In this document: piece after piece, positions 1 to 6,556 of the stretch | How the letters are laid out: each line of letters begins with the position of its first letter | Position numbering within the stretch: position 1 is the stretch's first letter | NCBI GenBank assembly: GCA_937859825.1 | Contig: CALMAP010000107.1 | Coordinates: 3,960 to 12,477, forward strand | Reading direction: 5' to 3' | DNA length: 8,518 nucleotides | Origin: an uncultured Terriglobus sp. | Lineage (GTDB): Bacteria > Acidobacteriota > Terriglobia > Terriglobales > Acidobacteriaceae | Notes under the pieces: model-generated | Databases searched by the model: none | Seen by the model: only the letters and a program-made list of their open reading frames with translations | Told to the model about the DNA's origin: nothing | Program-made: the position numbers and the translations under genes

Positions 1-1
1 C

Positions 2-493
2 GGAGGCAACTGGCAGGTCGTAGACGGTAGCGTAACCAATGGCTCCAACGAATCCGGGAGCAGGTTACTGACCGGCACGGAAGACCTGACGGACTACCAG
101 ATCGATTCAGATGTGCGGCTTGCCAACAGCTACGGTGATGCAGGCATGGTGTTTCGCGTGACCGAGGCTGAGGTGGGGACCAATGCTTTCTACGGCTACT
201 ACGCCGGTATGCGGCTGCCGGACATGCTCGTTCTTGCCCGCATGGACTATGGCTTTCAGCCACTGCGTATCGTGAAGCTGCCACAATCCGTGCAGCCCGG
301 TGTGTGGTACCACCTGTCTGTCCAGGCGCAGGGATGTCATCTGTTTGTACAGACCCGCGCCGCCGGTGGACAGGTGCTGGCAAGCACGAATACAACAGAC
401 ACCGCCGAATGCCAGGCACGAGGAAAGTTCGGTTTGCGCAGCTTTGCCGCAGGGGGCAGTTGGAAGAATGTGGACGTTCAAACGCTCCGTTAG
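2..493 (+). CDS. C-terminal part of a protein with a concanavalin-A-like (DUF1080/LamG-type) domain, 5' truncated
   Basis: The frame is open from the left edge (first full codon at base 2) to TAG at 491-493, giving 163 residues of a protein whose start lies outside the window. The sequence alternates short beta-strand-like stretches and has the pattern of a jelly-roll lectin/glucanase domain: an opening GGNWQVVDGSV, then DYQIDSDVRL, AGMVFRV, a Tyr/Gly-rich FYGYYAGMR, GVWYHLSVQAQG and a closing GKFGLRSFAAGGSWKNVDV. Domains of this type (DUF1080 or LamG-like) usually sit at the end of secreted glycoside hydrolases such as arabinofuranosidases, or act alone on disaccharides. Which enzyme this belongs to cannot be seen because the catalytic part is missing. 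The last 26 bases overlap the start of the sensor kinase gene, which suggests one transcript. The fold is judged by pattern only. The reading frame itself is secure. Confidence 0.7.
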   Translation, partial: GGNWQVVDGSVTNGSNESGSRLLTGTEDLTDYQIDSDVRLANSYGDAGMVFRVTEAEVGTNAFYGYYAGMRLPDMLVLARMDYGFQPLRIVKLPQSVQPGVWYHLSVQAQGCHLFVQTRAAGGQVLASTNTTDTAECQARGKFGLRSFAAGGSWKNVDVQTLR

Positions 494-1979
494 ACTCCGC
501 GCAACGCTGCAATCCACGGCATTGCGGCCTGCGCGAATCAGTGCGCGTTTCCTCGTCCTGCTTCAGTGCGGAATTGCTGCAACCGCTCAGCCATCTGTCC
601 CAGAGCGGGTGGTTCCGATTGCTTCTTTGCGTACAGAACAGTTCCCCTCCGGCACACGTGTGATCGTACAGGGTGTAATTACCCGCGCCGGGCTACCGCT
701 GTACCTGCAGGACCGCAGTGGCGGACTGGAAGTCATGGCGGAACTGCCGGGGTCGGCCTTCCAGATTGGCGATGAAGTGCGGGTTACAGGTGTGCCCGCT
801 TTGACGCGTTACTCCTCTTCACTTCAAGCGGACGGCATTCGGCTTGTACACGCGCGCATTCCTGACCCGCCGGTCGCCATCACGCCCGGCATGGGTGCAT
901 CGGGAGAATACGACCGCCTGCTGATCGACACAGAAGGCGTGCTGCAGCGCACCCTGTTCGTTGAGGGCCGGCCAGCTCTCCTGTTGCACGCCGACCACCA
1001 GTCCTTCCTGGCACAAATGCCAGAGCAGTACGACAGCGCCGCACATCTTGCACTCAGACCTGGCTCACGTCTACGCGTTCATGGCGTGTGCGTCATGAGC
1101 GAAGAAGGATTTCCCTACCCTGTCGCATTCCGTGTTCTGTTGCGCTCGGCTCAGGACGTGACCCTGCTTGAGGGACCGCCATTCTGGACCCGCGAACACC
1201 TTCTATGGGTATGCGTGGCTGCGCTGTTCATCGCATATGCGGTGTTTCTGTTCCTGCGCAGGTTCGAGCGATGGCGCTTTGGACTCATCCTGGACGAGCG
1301 TACTCGGCTTGCGCACGATCTGCACGATACACTCGCGCAGAGCTTCGCTGGTATTGCCTTTCAACTGCAGGCGATTCGCAGCGCGGTGCGTAGAAAAGAG
1401 AGCGACGGCGACATCGACCAGCACGTGGAGCTGGCAATTGGCATGGTTTCCCATAGCCACGAAGATGCTCGCCGGTCCATTGCGATGCTCAAACCGGCAC
1501 AGTCCTTTGACGGAGACCTGCTGAGACAGTTAAGTGAGCAGGCAGAGATGCTTACGCGGGGCGGCGACATCCGCGTCGAAGTCGTCACCTCCGGCGAGCC
1601 CCCACGGATCGAACCGGCAGTTCAAAATGCTCTGCTGCGCATCGGCCATGAGGCCATCACGAACACCGTCCGCCATGCATCTGCCTCACTGGTAACCATC
1701 AGCCTGCGGGACACGCAAGAGTCCATCTTTCTCACAATTACCGACAACGGCCGCGGGTTGGAACGCAGGCCAGGAAAGACACGGGGATTTGGCCTGAGCG
1801 GCATGGAAGCGAGGGCTGCCTCGTGCGGCGGCTCTGTAACCATCACCCCGGCGGCCGGTGGCGGATGCACAGTCGAGGCGATGCTGCCGCACCATAATCC
1901 GCGCAAAGATCTGCGCCACTGGCTCATATTGTTGCTGAAGGGACAGCCCCATGCTTTCCGGCCATTCAAGTCGCTTTAA
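468..1979 (+). CDS. NarL-family sensor histidine kinase with OB-fold-like periplasmic sensor
   Basis: A 503-residue membrane kinase expected to autophosphorylate and pass phosphate to the regulator encoded next. A signal-like segment (hydrophobic core about residues 28-40, possible cleavage at ATA|QP) is followed by a periplasmic region (about 42-240). That region reads as two OB-fold-like domains, with strands such as GTRVIVQGVIT, LYLQDRSGGLEV, GDEVRVTGV, and later GSRLRVHGVCV. One membrane span covers about 245-264. The HisKA_3 dimerisation box has RLAHDLHDTLAQ with the phospho-acceptor His at 286. The HATPase shows an N box (HEAITNTVRHA, N399), DNGRG at 426-430 and GFGLSGMEARA. No HAMP or PAS domain is visible. 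The frame is open further upstream, but ATG 468 was chosen because a purine-rich AGGGGGC lies 10 bases before it and a signal peptide follows. TTG at 522 is an alternative. It overlaps both neighbours (26 and 29 bases). The ligand is unknown. Confidence 0.9.
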   Translation: MWTFKRSVRLRATLQSTALRPARISARFLVLLQCGIAATAQPSVPERVVPIASLRTEQFPSGTRVIVQGVITRAGLPLYLQDRSGGLEVMAELPGSAFQIGDEVRVTGVPALTRYSSSLQADGIRLVHARIPDPPVAITPGMGASGEYDRLLIDTEGVLQRTLFVEGRPALLLHADHQSFLAQMPEQYDSAAHLALRPGSRLRVHGVCVMSEEGFPYPVAFRVLLRSAQDVTLLEGPPFWTREHLLWVCVAALFIAYAVFLFLRRFERWRFGLILDERTRLAHDLHDTLAQSFAGIAFQLQAIRSAVRRKESDGDIDQHVELAIGMVSHSHEDARRSIAMLKPAQSFDGDLLRQLSEQAEMLTRGGDIRVEVVTSGEPPRIEPAVQNALLRIGHEAITNTVRHASASLVTISLRDTQESIFLTITDNGRGLERRPGKTRGFGLSGMEARAASCGGSVTITPAAGGGCTVEAMLPHHNPRKDLRHWLILLLKGQPHAFRPFKSL

Positions 1980-2628
1980 CTTATCGCCGGAACCGGCTCG
2001 CCAGCGCATTCGCGTCATGATTGTGGACGACCATCCGGCTATTCTGCTCGGCCTGAGTAACATGCTCTCAGAGGAAGAGAACCTTGAAGTAGCCGGTACC
2101 GCGCGCAATGGTCTCGAGTTGCAACGCCTGGATTCTCTTGCGGAGATTAACGTGTTTCTGCTCGATCTTCGCATGCCGGGGATGAGCAGCGCGGAATGCA
2201 TTCGCCTGGTTCAGCAAAAAGCGCCTTCGGCACACATCCTTCTAATTTCTTCCTTCGAGGTGGAAGAAGAGATCGTGCAGGCGCTCGAGGCCGGAGCATC
2301 GGGCTTTGTGAGCAAGAACGCAGATCAGGAAGAAATTTCTACAGCAATCCGGAAGGTACATAGTGGAGCCCAGCGTCTGCCCGCCGCACTTGCCCGCCGC
2401 ATTGCGCAACGCAATCAACGAGACGCCTTATCCCCGCGCGAGCTGGAGGTTTTGAGCGGCGTATCGAAGGGTCTGACGAGCCGAGAAATAGCAAAGCTGA
2501 TGGGCCTAAGTGAGTACACGGTGCGCAACCACGTAAATAGCGTTATCAGCAAACTGCAGGTGCGCGACCGCACCGAAGCTGCCGTTGTAGCCATCAAGAA
2601 GGGCTTGGTTCCACCAGAAGAACGTTAG
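1951..2628 (+). CDS. NarL/LuxR-family response regulator
   Basis: A 225-residue transcription factor and the evident partner of the upstream histidine kinase, whose 3' end it overlaps by 29 bases. The receiver domain (about residues 19-135) has the acidic pair D26/D27 in IVDDHP, the phospho-acceptor D72 in FLLDLRMPG, S100 in ILLISS (the Thr/Ser switch position, with S101 where Ala or Gly is usual) and K122 in FVSKN. A linker leads to a LuxR-type helix-turn-helix (about 160-218) with LSPRELEVL, GLTSREIAKLMGLSEYTVRNHV and ISKLQVRDRTEA, all typical. The length is normal for the family. ATG 1951 is preferred because GAAGGGA ends about eight bases upstream. The internal ATG at 2017 would cut into the first receiver strand. 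Target genes cannot be read from the sequence, but co-transcription with the carbohydrate-related protein makes polysaccharide use a reasonable guess. Confidence 0.95.
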   Translation: MLSGHSSRFNLSPEPARQRIRVMIVDDHPAILLGLSNMLSEEENLEVAGTARNGLELQRLDSLAEINVFLLDLRMPGMSSAECIRLVQQKAPSAHILLISSFEVEEEIVQALEAGASGFVSKNADQEEISTAIRKVHSGAQRLPAALARRIAQRNQRDALSPRELEVLSGVSKGLTSREIAKLMGLSEYTVRNHVNSVISKLQVRDRTEAAVVAIKKGLVPPEER

Positions 2629-2647
2629 CACCCCTACAAAACGAATC

Positions 2648-2667
2648 CGCCGCCGTGGCGTGCGGCG
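2648..2667 (+). terminator. GC-rich hairpin after the response regulator (weak terminator candidate)
   Basis: CGCCGC (2648-2653) pairs with GCGGCG (2662-2667) around an eight-base loop, 20 bases after the response regulator stop. There is no T tract behind it, so a standard intrinsic terminator is not shown. Its position at the end of the three-gene cluster is the main reason to list it. Confidence 0.3.
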
Positions 2668-2746
2668 AAGAGTGTCCACGGAGTCAGCGCTATAAGCACT
2701 TCTTCATCACCTGTTCGAATTAAGTCCGGATAATGCATCTTCTGTA

Positions 2747-2758
2747 TAACCTAGGTTA
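2747..2758. repeat. 12-bp perfect palindrome TAACCTAGGTTA
   Basis: A perfect 12-bp dyad lies just outside the end of the decayed ISL3-type transposase. It could be a small operator, an insertion target, or chance. No second copy was seen in the window. Confidence 0.35.
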
Positions 2759-2766
2759 GACGCTCG

Positions 2767-3181
2767 TTAGAAGTGGTTCTGGCGCACATTTGGTGATGGG
2801 CATGTGTGCCCTTGAAAGGCGTTCTGAGTAGTGTTTTCTAAGTTCTGCTGGAGGACGCGCAGGCGCAGCAGTTCGGAGCCGGCTCGGCCATACCTGGCGC
2901 CTGATGAGCTTGAGCCGATGGACCTGGCCTTCGACGTGGTCCTGGTTCCACGGCAGCCTGAGGGCTGCGTTCACGGCGTTGATGTCTCGTTCGGGACCGG
3001 CGGCGAAGCCTGTCAATGCAGTACTTCGTGCGGCTTCAAGCTACGCCGCAAGTGCCTTTAGATTTCGTTCCTTGAACATGTAGTAACCCTGGGCAAGCTG
3101 CGCCGCCTGAATGGTGTAGCGGGGCCGTAGCAGCTTCTCTTGATGCGTGCGTATGGCGAGTGACGTGAGAGCGGAGCACTC
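2767..3181 (-). pseudogene. ISL3-family transposase, decayed C-terminal remnant
   Basis: Reading the - strand from 3181 downwards gives a degraded C-terminal third of an ISL3-family DDE transposase. A stretch with YTIQAAQLAQGYYMFKERN is followed by TGFAAGPERDINAV, NAALRLPWNQ and the family signature HVEGQVHRLKLIRRQ, in which the Glu (codon 2932-2930) is the third catalytic acid. Two lesions are visible. A TAG at 3043-3041 replaces what should be a codon in LAA(W)LEAARS. A frameshift near 2893 (one base too many or two too few) changes frame inside RQVYGRAG, after which YGRAGSELLRLRVLQ continues in the new frame to TAA at 2769-2767. The N-terminal two thirds, including the other two acids, are absent, so the element cannot encode its own transposition. 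GGTTCTGGCGCACATTTGG (2774-2792) at the downstream edge may be the terminal repeat, but no matching partner is present. Confidence 0.8.
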
Positions 3182-3257
3182 CTAGTGCCGAACGTACGCG
3201 GAGGTAATCCTTCGCTTGCCCGAGGTACTCGAGCCTTATTTGGTCTAAGGTGAATCT

Positions 3258-4361
3258 ATGAACGCCGACTTTGCCGTAAGTCTTTATCATCAGCTCGGTT
3301 TGAAAAGCGGTAACCTTTCCTTTTCGCCGTGGAGTATCAATCTAGCCCTGACAATGACCTGGGCCGGGGCCCGTGGCACGACCGCTGACGAGATTGCACA
3401 GGCTCTGCATTTGCCGCACGACCCGGATGTGCTGTCGAAACTCGCTGACCGGATCAGCAGGTTGAGGAACGATGCAGCCGAGAGCGGCGTGGAGTTCAGG
3501 TCGGTTGACGCGCTCTGGAAAGCTGCCGGGTATCCGCTTGTGCCGGTTTACCTTGCAGAAGTGGAGCATACGCTTGGCGTGCATCTGAACGAGCTGGATT
3601 TTGCCGCTGATCCCGCAGCCGCCCTGCGCGCCATCAATCACTGGATCGCGGACCAGACACACGACAAAGTAAAAGACCTATTCGGGCCGGACAAAGTAAC
3701 TCCTGACACCAAACTGGTGCTGGCGAATGCCGTTTATTTCCGAGCCGCGTGGGAGCAGCGGTTTGAGCGAGACCGAACACAACTAGAGACATTTTTCATT
3801 TCTGCGGCAGAGACGCTGCGGGTGCCCCTGATGTACCAGCAGCGGTCGTTCCGGTACGCGGAAGACGGTATGGTGCAGGTGGTAGATCTACCTTACCGCA
3901 ATGGATTGCTGGCGATGCGCGTTTTCCTGCCAACATCCCGCGATGGGCTGAACGCACTGGAATCTGACCTATCAGCCCAGCGCATGAGTGCATTGCAAAA
4001 CGCCATGAGCGAACAGCTCCTGCAACTGTGGCTGCCGCGCTTCAAGCTGGAGAACAGATACGACCTAGTCCCGGCATTGTCCGCGCTTGGGATTCGGCGG
4101 GCGTTTGACAATGCGGATTTCAGTGGCATCAGCACGGTGGGTGGGCTGTCTATCAGCGACATCGTCCACCAGACCTTTGTGAATACACACGAGGAAGGAA
4201 CAGAAGCGGCAGCGGCAACGGCAGTTCAAATGCGTGGAGGAGTCCTGCTGCCCGAGTCCGGCTCAAAACTCTTCCGGGCCGATCACCCGTTCCTATTTGC
4301 GATCGTGCACCAACCCACAGATGCCATCCTCTTTATGGGGCGCGTTTCAGAACCGGGTTGA
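3258..4361 (+). CDS. Serpin (serine/cysteine protease inhibitor), no signal peptide
   Basis: A 367-residue serpin (MEROPS I4 type), a fold that traps proteases by inserting its cleaved reactive loop into a central sheet. Landmarks occur in order: GNLSFSPWSINLAL near residue 20, WAGARGTTADEIAQAL, LVLANAVYFRAAWEQRF, the HQTFVNTHEEGTEAAAA hinge, and the C-terminal FRADHPFLFAIVHQPT...ILFMGRV. The hinge runs E312-A320, with small residues at P14-P9 by antitrypsin alignment, as in inhibitory serpins. The loop continues T-A-V-Q-M-R-G-G-V-L-L-P (321-332). By that count P1 is G328, with R326 at P3, so R326 could be the true P1 if the loop is shorter. There are no cysteines. An in-frame TAA (3246-3248) ten bases upstream fixes the start at 3258, with AAGGTG five bases before it. 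No secretion signal precedes helix A, unlike many bacterial serpins, so it is probably cytoplasmic or has lost its leader. Transposase remnants flank it on both sides. Confidence 0.96.
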   Translation: MNADFAVSLYHQLGLKSGNLSFSPWSINLALTMTWAGARGTTADEIAQALHLPHDPDVLSKLADRISRLRNDAAESGVEFRSVDALWKAAGYPLVPVYLAEVEHTLGVHLNELDFAADPAAALRAINHWIADQTHDKVKDLFGPDKVTPDTKLVLANAVYFRAAWEQRFERDRTQLETFFISAAETLRVPLMYQQRSFRYAEDGMVQVVDLPYRNGLLAMRVFLPTSRDGLNALESDLSAQRMSALQNAMSEQLLQLWLPRFKLENRYDLVPALSALGIRRAFDNADFSGISTVGGLSISDIVHQTFVNTHEEGTEAAAATAVQMRGGVLLPESGSKLFRADHPFLFAIVHQPTDAILFMGRVSEPG

Positions 4362-4367
4362 TCGCTA

Positions 4368-4605
4368 TCAGGCCTCGATCCCATAGCAAGCGAACTGCTG
4401 CTGCGTGCCGTGCGATGGCCAGTTTGTCAGGCTAAACCGGATAAGTGGATAGAGAAAACCAGCCAAGAAATCGCGACGAGTCTGTGCAGTTCTGAGTAAC
4501 TTGCACTGCTTCTTCAGCAGACCGAACGATCGTTCGTGATTGGCCTCTGGCAGCTTCGTCGAGCGACAGCGTCAGCTTATTATTTTCGCGGATTGTTCTT
4601 GACAT
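4368..4605 (-). pseudogene. Probable IS5-like transposase C-terminal remnant
   Basis: The - strand frame from 4571 down to TGA at 4370-4368 contains KLPEANHERSFGLLKKQC, then LLRTAQTRRDFLAGFLYPLI. This follows the usual IS5-type ending in which a catalytic Glu-Arg (H-E-R-S-F) is followed by LK, an Arg-rich strand, a KTRRxFLA-like motif and a hydrophobic helix. Directly upstream in another frame is RENNKLTLSLDE, which matches the region expected just before it, so a frameshift near 4556 is likely. The remnant ends seven bases after the serpin stop codon. The N-terminal part and the other catalytic acids are missing. The family is assigned by motif pattern alone and is less certain than for the ISL3 remnant. 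The upper boundary is approximate. Confidence 0.45.
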
Positions 4606-4655
4606 GCCGTATGGACGCTACTACCTTGAGGCGGCCAAAGATAGGTTGATATACC
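4599..4655 (+). promoter_or_regulatory. Possible promoter region for the 577-aa gene
   Basis: A perfect TTGACA lies at 4599-4604, with only a poor -10 match (TACCTT at 4622-4627) at the right distance. A second arrangement is TTGAGG (4626-4631) with TATACC (4650-4655), 18 bases apart. Either would give a leader of over 100 bases before the ATG at 4776. Both are weak, and GC-rich genomes give many chance matches. Confidence 0.2.
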
Positions 4656-4775
4656 TGTCGGCAATGCTGAAAGCCAATTCGCGTTCAGCTCGTCCGTTAT
4701 GACTCCTACTCTGGTCGTCGCAAACCCAGTCTGCATGCGGTTCTGAAGAAAAATCACTCCATCAAGGACTTATTT

Positions 4776-6509
4776 ATGAGCAAGATCCAGTTTAACGTTC
4801 CTGTTCCGGCAGCGCCCAAGGAGATACACGTTTACAACACGACAACGGCGGCTGTGCCGGTTGAGTTTGTCAATCAGAAACTAAACGCCATCAACTTACC
4901 GCAGATGAAGCCGGATGCCTCGCTTCAGGTTTCGCGCACCACCATCGCGCCAGACACGCACGACGAGGTACACGCTTTTGTGAACCAGACAACGGGCGAC
5001 GCACATCTGGTGCCAAATCTGGCAAAGCTGGTGACCGAAGCAGTCCCGCTGAGCCAGCATCAGGCGCAGTTACCCGCGATTCGCAGCACAGCGCTGGCGG
5101 CGTTGACCGATGCCAAGTTCATCGTCAAAGATGCCACCACACTGCTGGCAAGCGACGGGATCCAGTTACTGGGCTCACAGTCTGGCAGCCCGGCTAACGC
5201 TGAGGCGCAGGTGATAATGACGCTGGTGCCGGCGACGCGCCAGGCGGCAGGTCTGCGGGTGTATGGGGCCGGTTCCAAGGCCATGGTTGCCCTGAACAAC
5301 AGGAATACGGTAGTGGGTGCGCTGCGGCGGTGGAATCCCGCAACGGTGGGGCAGGCGATTCAGCCCACAATCACCACCGCGCAGGTGCAGGCGGATATCG
5401 AGCGCCAGTTGGGACCGAGCACATCCGGCGACATCACAGCGGTTGTGGATGTGGTGACGCACGGCTACTACGACGGACACGGCCGTTTTCTGCAGCCGGT
5501 CTACCGGTTCGAGGCCAACCTTTTAAACCGGGACAACAAGATCTTTGCCCGCGTGGGCGGCTATGTTCCCATGGGCAAGCCGTTGGAGCCGATTCCCGAT
5601 CTGGCTACAAAGCCCACCGGACCGTCGCCAAACCAAACGCCGGACGGCAAGGCTCCGGTCGCGCACCCGATCTCGGCTACCCACGATGTCATCGGGGGCC
5701 TGGCCGGTAACGCCATCGAGGCCGCGACCGGAGCTGTAACCGGGGCCGTGGCTGCAATCGGCGGCGCAAAGCCGGTAATTACCGTGGGTGAGTTTGTAAA
5801 TCAGGAATGGCCTACCAATCCGGCCTATATCGACATGGCTAACCACTTTCTCTCGGGCCTCACCTCCGTGAACGGTGCGGTCACTTTCTCGCGAACGCTG
5901 TGGTGGACCGCATACTCGTGGCAGGTGAACGGACCTCAGTCGAAAAACTATATGAATGCAGTGAACGTCGCCTTTACTGTGCCCCATGGCGACTGGCTCT
6001 TGAATACGTGCCTGGGAAATTATGGCGACCTCTGGTACGTGAACAAGATCGGCGTCGGCGGCAACCCGGGATTTGGCGCGGCGGCCGGTGGCAAGTTGTC
6101 CACCTGGGTCATCGCATCCTGCGAGGTGATTCCATCTATGTATGACCGTCAGCACGAGGTGGGCGGAGACGGTAACCCGCAACACGCGTTCGACGCCTGG
6201 TGGGGCGTGTTTCAGGGTCTGCACAGCGTGGTTGGCTTCCGCACGATCATGTTCTACCCGGACGATGACACGATGTACTCGTTTGGACAAGCCGCTGCGC
6301 AGGGTGTCGATGTCCACACTGCCTGGTTCCAGGCTGTGGCAGCGCATCACGCCAACGAGGGCACGTACCTCGATACGCACATTAACCAGACCGTGCACTA
6401 CGATCGAGCCTCGGCGATCGTTGACGCGCGCAACTTGGGCCAACCCATCTACAACGTGGCTCCGAAGAGCAAGGCGACCCAACTGTGGAACTTCTGGATG
6501 AACAACTAA
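4776..6509 (+). CDS. DUF6345-like protein with putative clan CD His/Cys dyad and propeptide-like N-terminus
   Basis: A 577-residue protein I cannot name by function. AAGGA (4764-4768) seven bases before ATG 4776 supports the start, and there is no signal peptide. Residues about 100-260 resemble protease propeptide (FTP/PepSY-type) repeats: AGLRVYGAGSKAMVAL, GALRRWNP and YYDGHGRFLQPVYRFEANL. A Pro/Thr-rich linker (about 266-300) leads to a Gly/Ala-rich hydrophobic stretch (305-331). The C-terminal half (about 335-577) resembles DUF6345 as I remember it. It has NVAFTVPHGDW (H404-G405), LGNYGDLWYV, STWVIASCEVIP (C449), then AFDAWWGVFQGLHSVVGFRT and AWFQAVAAHH. A hydrophobic strand ending in His-Gly, followed by a second one ending in x-Cys, is the arrangement of clan CD cysteine peptidases. 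C412 is the only other cysteine. Catalysis is inferred. The domain could equally be a non-catalytic relative. The serpin gene lies 414 bases upstream on the same strand. Confidence 0.85.
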   Translation: MSKIQFNVPVPAAPKEIHVYNTTTAAVPVEFVNQKLNAINLPQMKPDASLQVSRTTIAPDTHDEVHAFVNQTTGDAHLVPNLAKLVTEAVPLSQHQAQLPAIRSTALAALTDAKFIVKDATTLLASDGIQLLGSQSGSPANAEAQVIMTLVPATRQAAGLRVYGAGSKAMVALNNRNTVVGALRRWNPATVGQAIQPTITTAQVQADIERQLGPSTSGDITAVVDVVTHGYYDGHGRFLQPVYRFEANLLNRDNKIFARVGGYVPMGKPLEPIPDLATKPTGPSPNQTPDGKAPVAHPISATHDVIGGLAGNAIEAATGAVTGAVAAIGGAKPVITVGEFVNQEWPTNPAYIDMANHFLSGLTSVNGAVTFSRTLWWTAYSWQVNGPQSKNYMNAVNVAFTVPHGDWLLNTCLGNYGDLWYVNKIGVGGNPGFGAAAGGKLSTWVIASCEVIPSMYDRQHEVGGDGNPQHAFDAWWGVFQGLHSVVGFRTIMFYPDDDTMYSFGQAAAQGVDVHTAWFQAVAAHHANEGTYLDTHINQTVHYDRASAIVDARNLGQPIYNVAPKSKATQLWNFWMNN

Positions 6510-6534
6510 GAAGCAGGTACTTTGGAAGATCAGG

Positions 6535-6556
6535 CGAGACGGTTAAAACCGTCTCG
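6535..6556 (+). terminator. Strong hairpin after the DUF6345-like gene
   Basis: CGAGACGGT (6535-6543) pairs perfectly with ACCGTCTCG (6548-6556) around a TAAA loop, starting 25 bases after the TAA stop. The stem and position suit a terminator. No T run follows, so it may end transcription weakly, protect the 3' end of the message, or work in both directions. Confidence 0.55.

Noticed and set aside
300..467. Upstream extension of the histidine kinase frame to ATG 300
   Set aside because: The extra 56 residues are Arg/Cys-rich, lie over the preceding coding region, and would bury the signal peptide. ATG 468 fits better.
1686..2201. 171-codon open frame on the - strand across the kinase/regulator junction
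   Set aside because: It is antisense to two well-supported genes and shows no known motif. It is a shadow frame.
2709..2735. GTTCGAAT, resembling a tRNA T loop, which could mark a tRNA 3' end as an integration site
   Set aside because: The flanking five bases do not pair as a T stem, and no acceptor stem or anticodon arm can be built around it.
2722..2750. TATAAC at 2745-2750 as a promoter -10 box
   Set aside because: No -35 match sits at the right distance, and the only downstream coding sequence on that strand is over 500 bases away beyond the transposase remnant.
5523..6482. Long open frame of 319 codons on the - strand
   Set aside because: It lies wholly antisense to the 577-aa gene, whose motifs are clear. 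Its own translation is His/Arg/Val-rich with no recognisable domain, as expected from antisense of a GC-rich gene.
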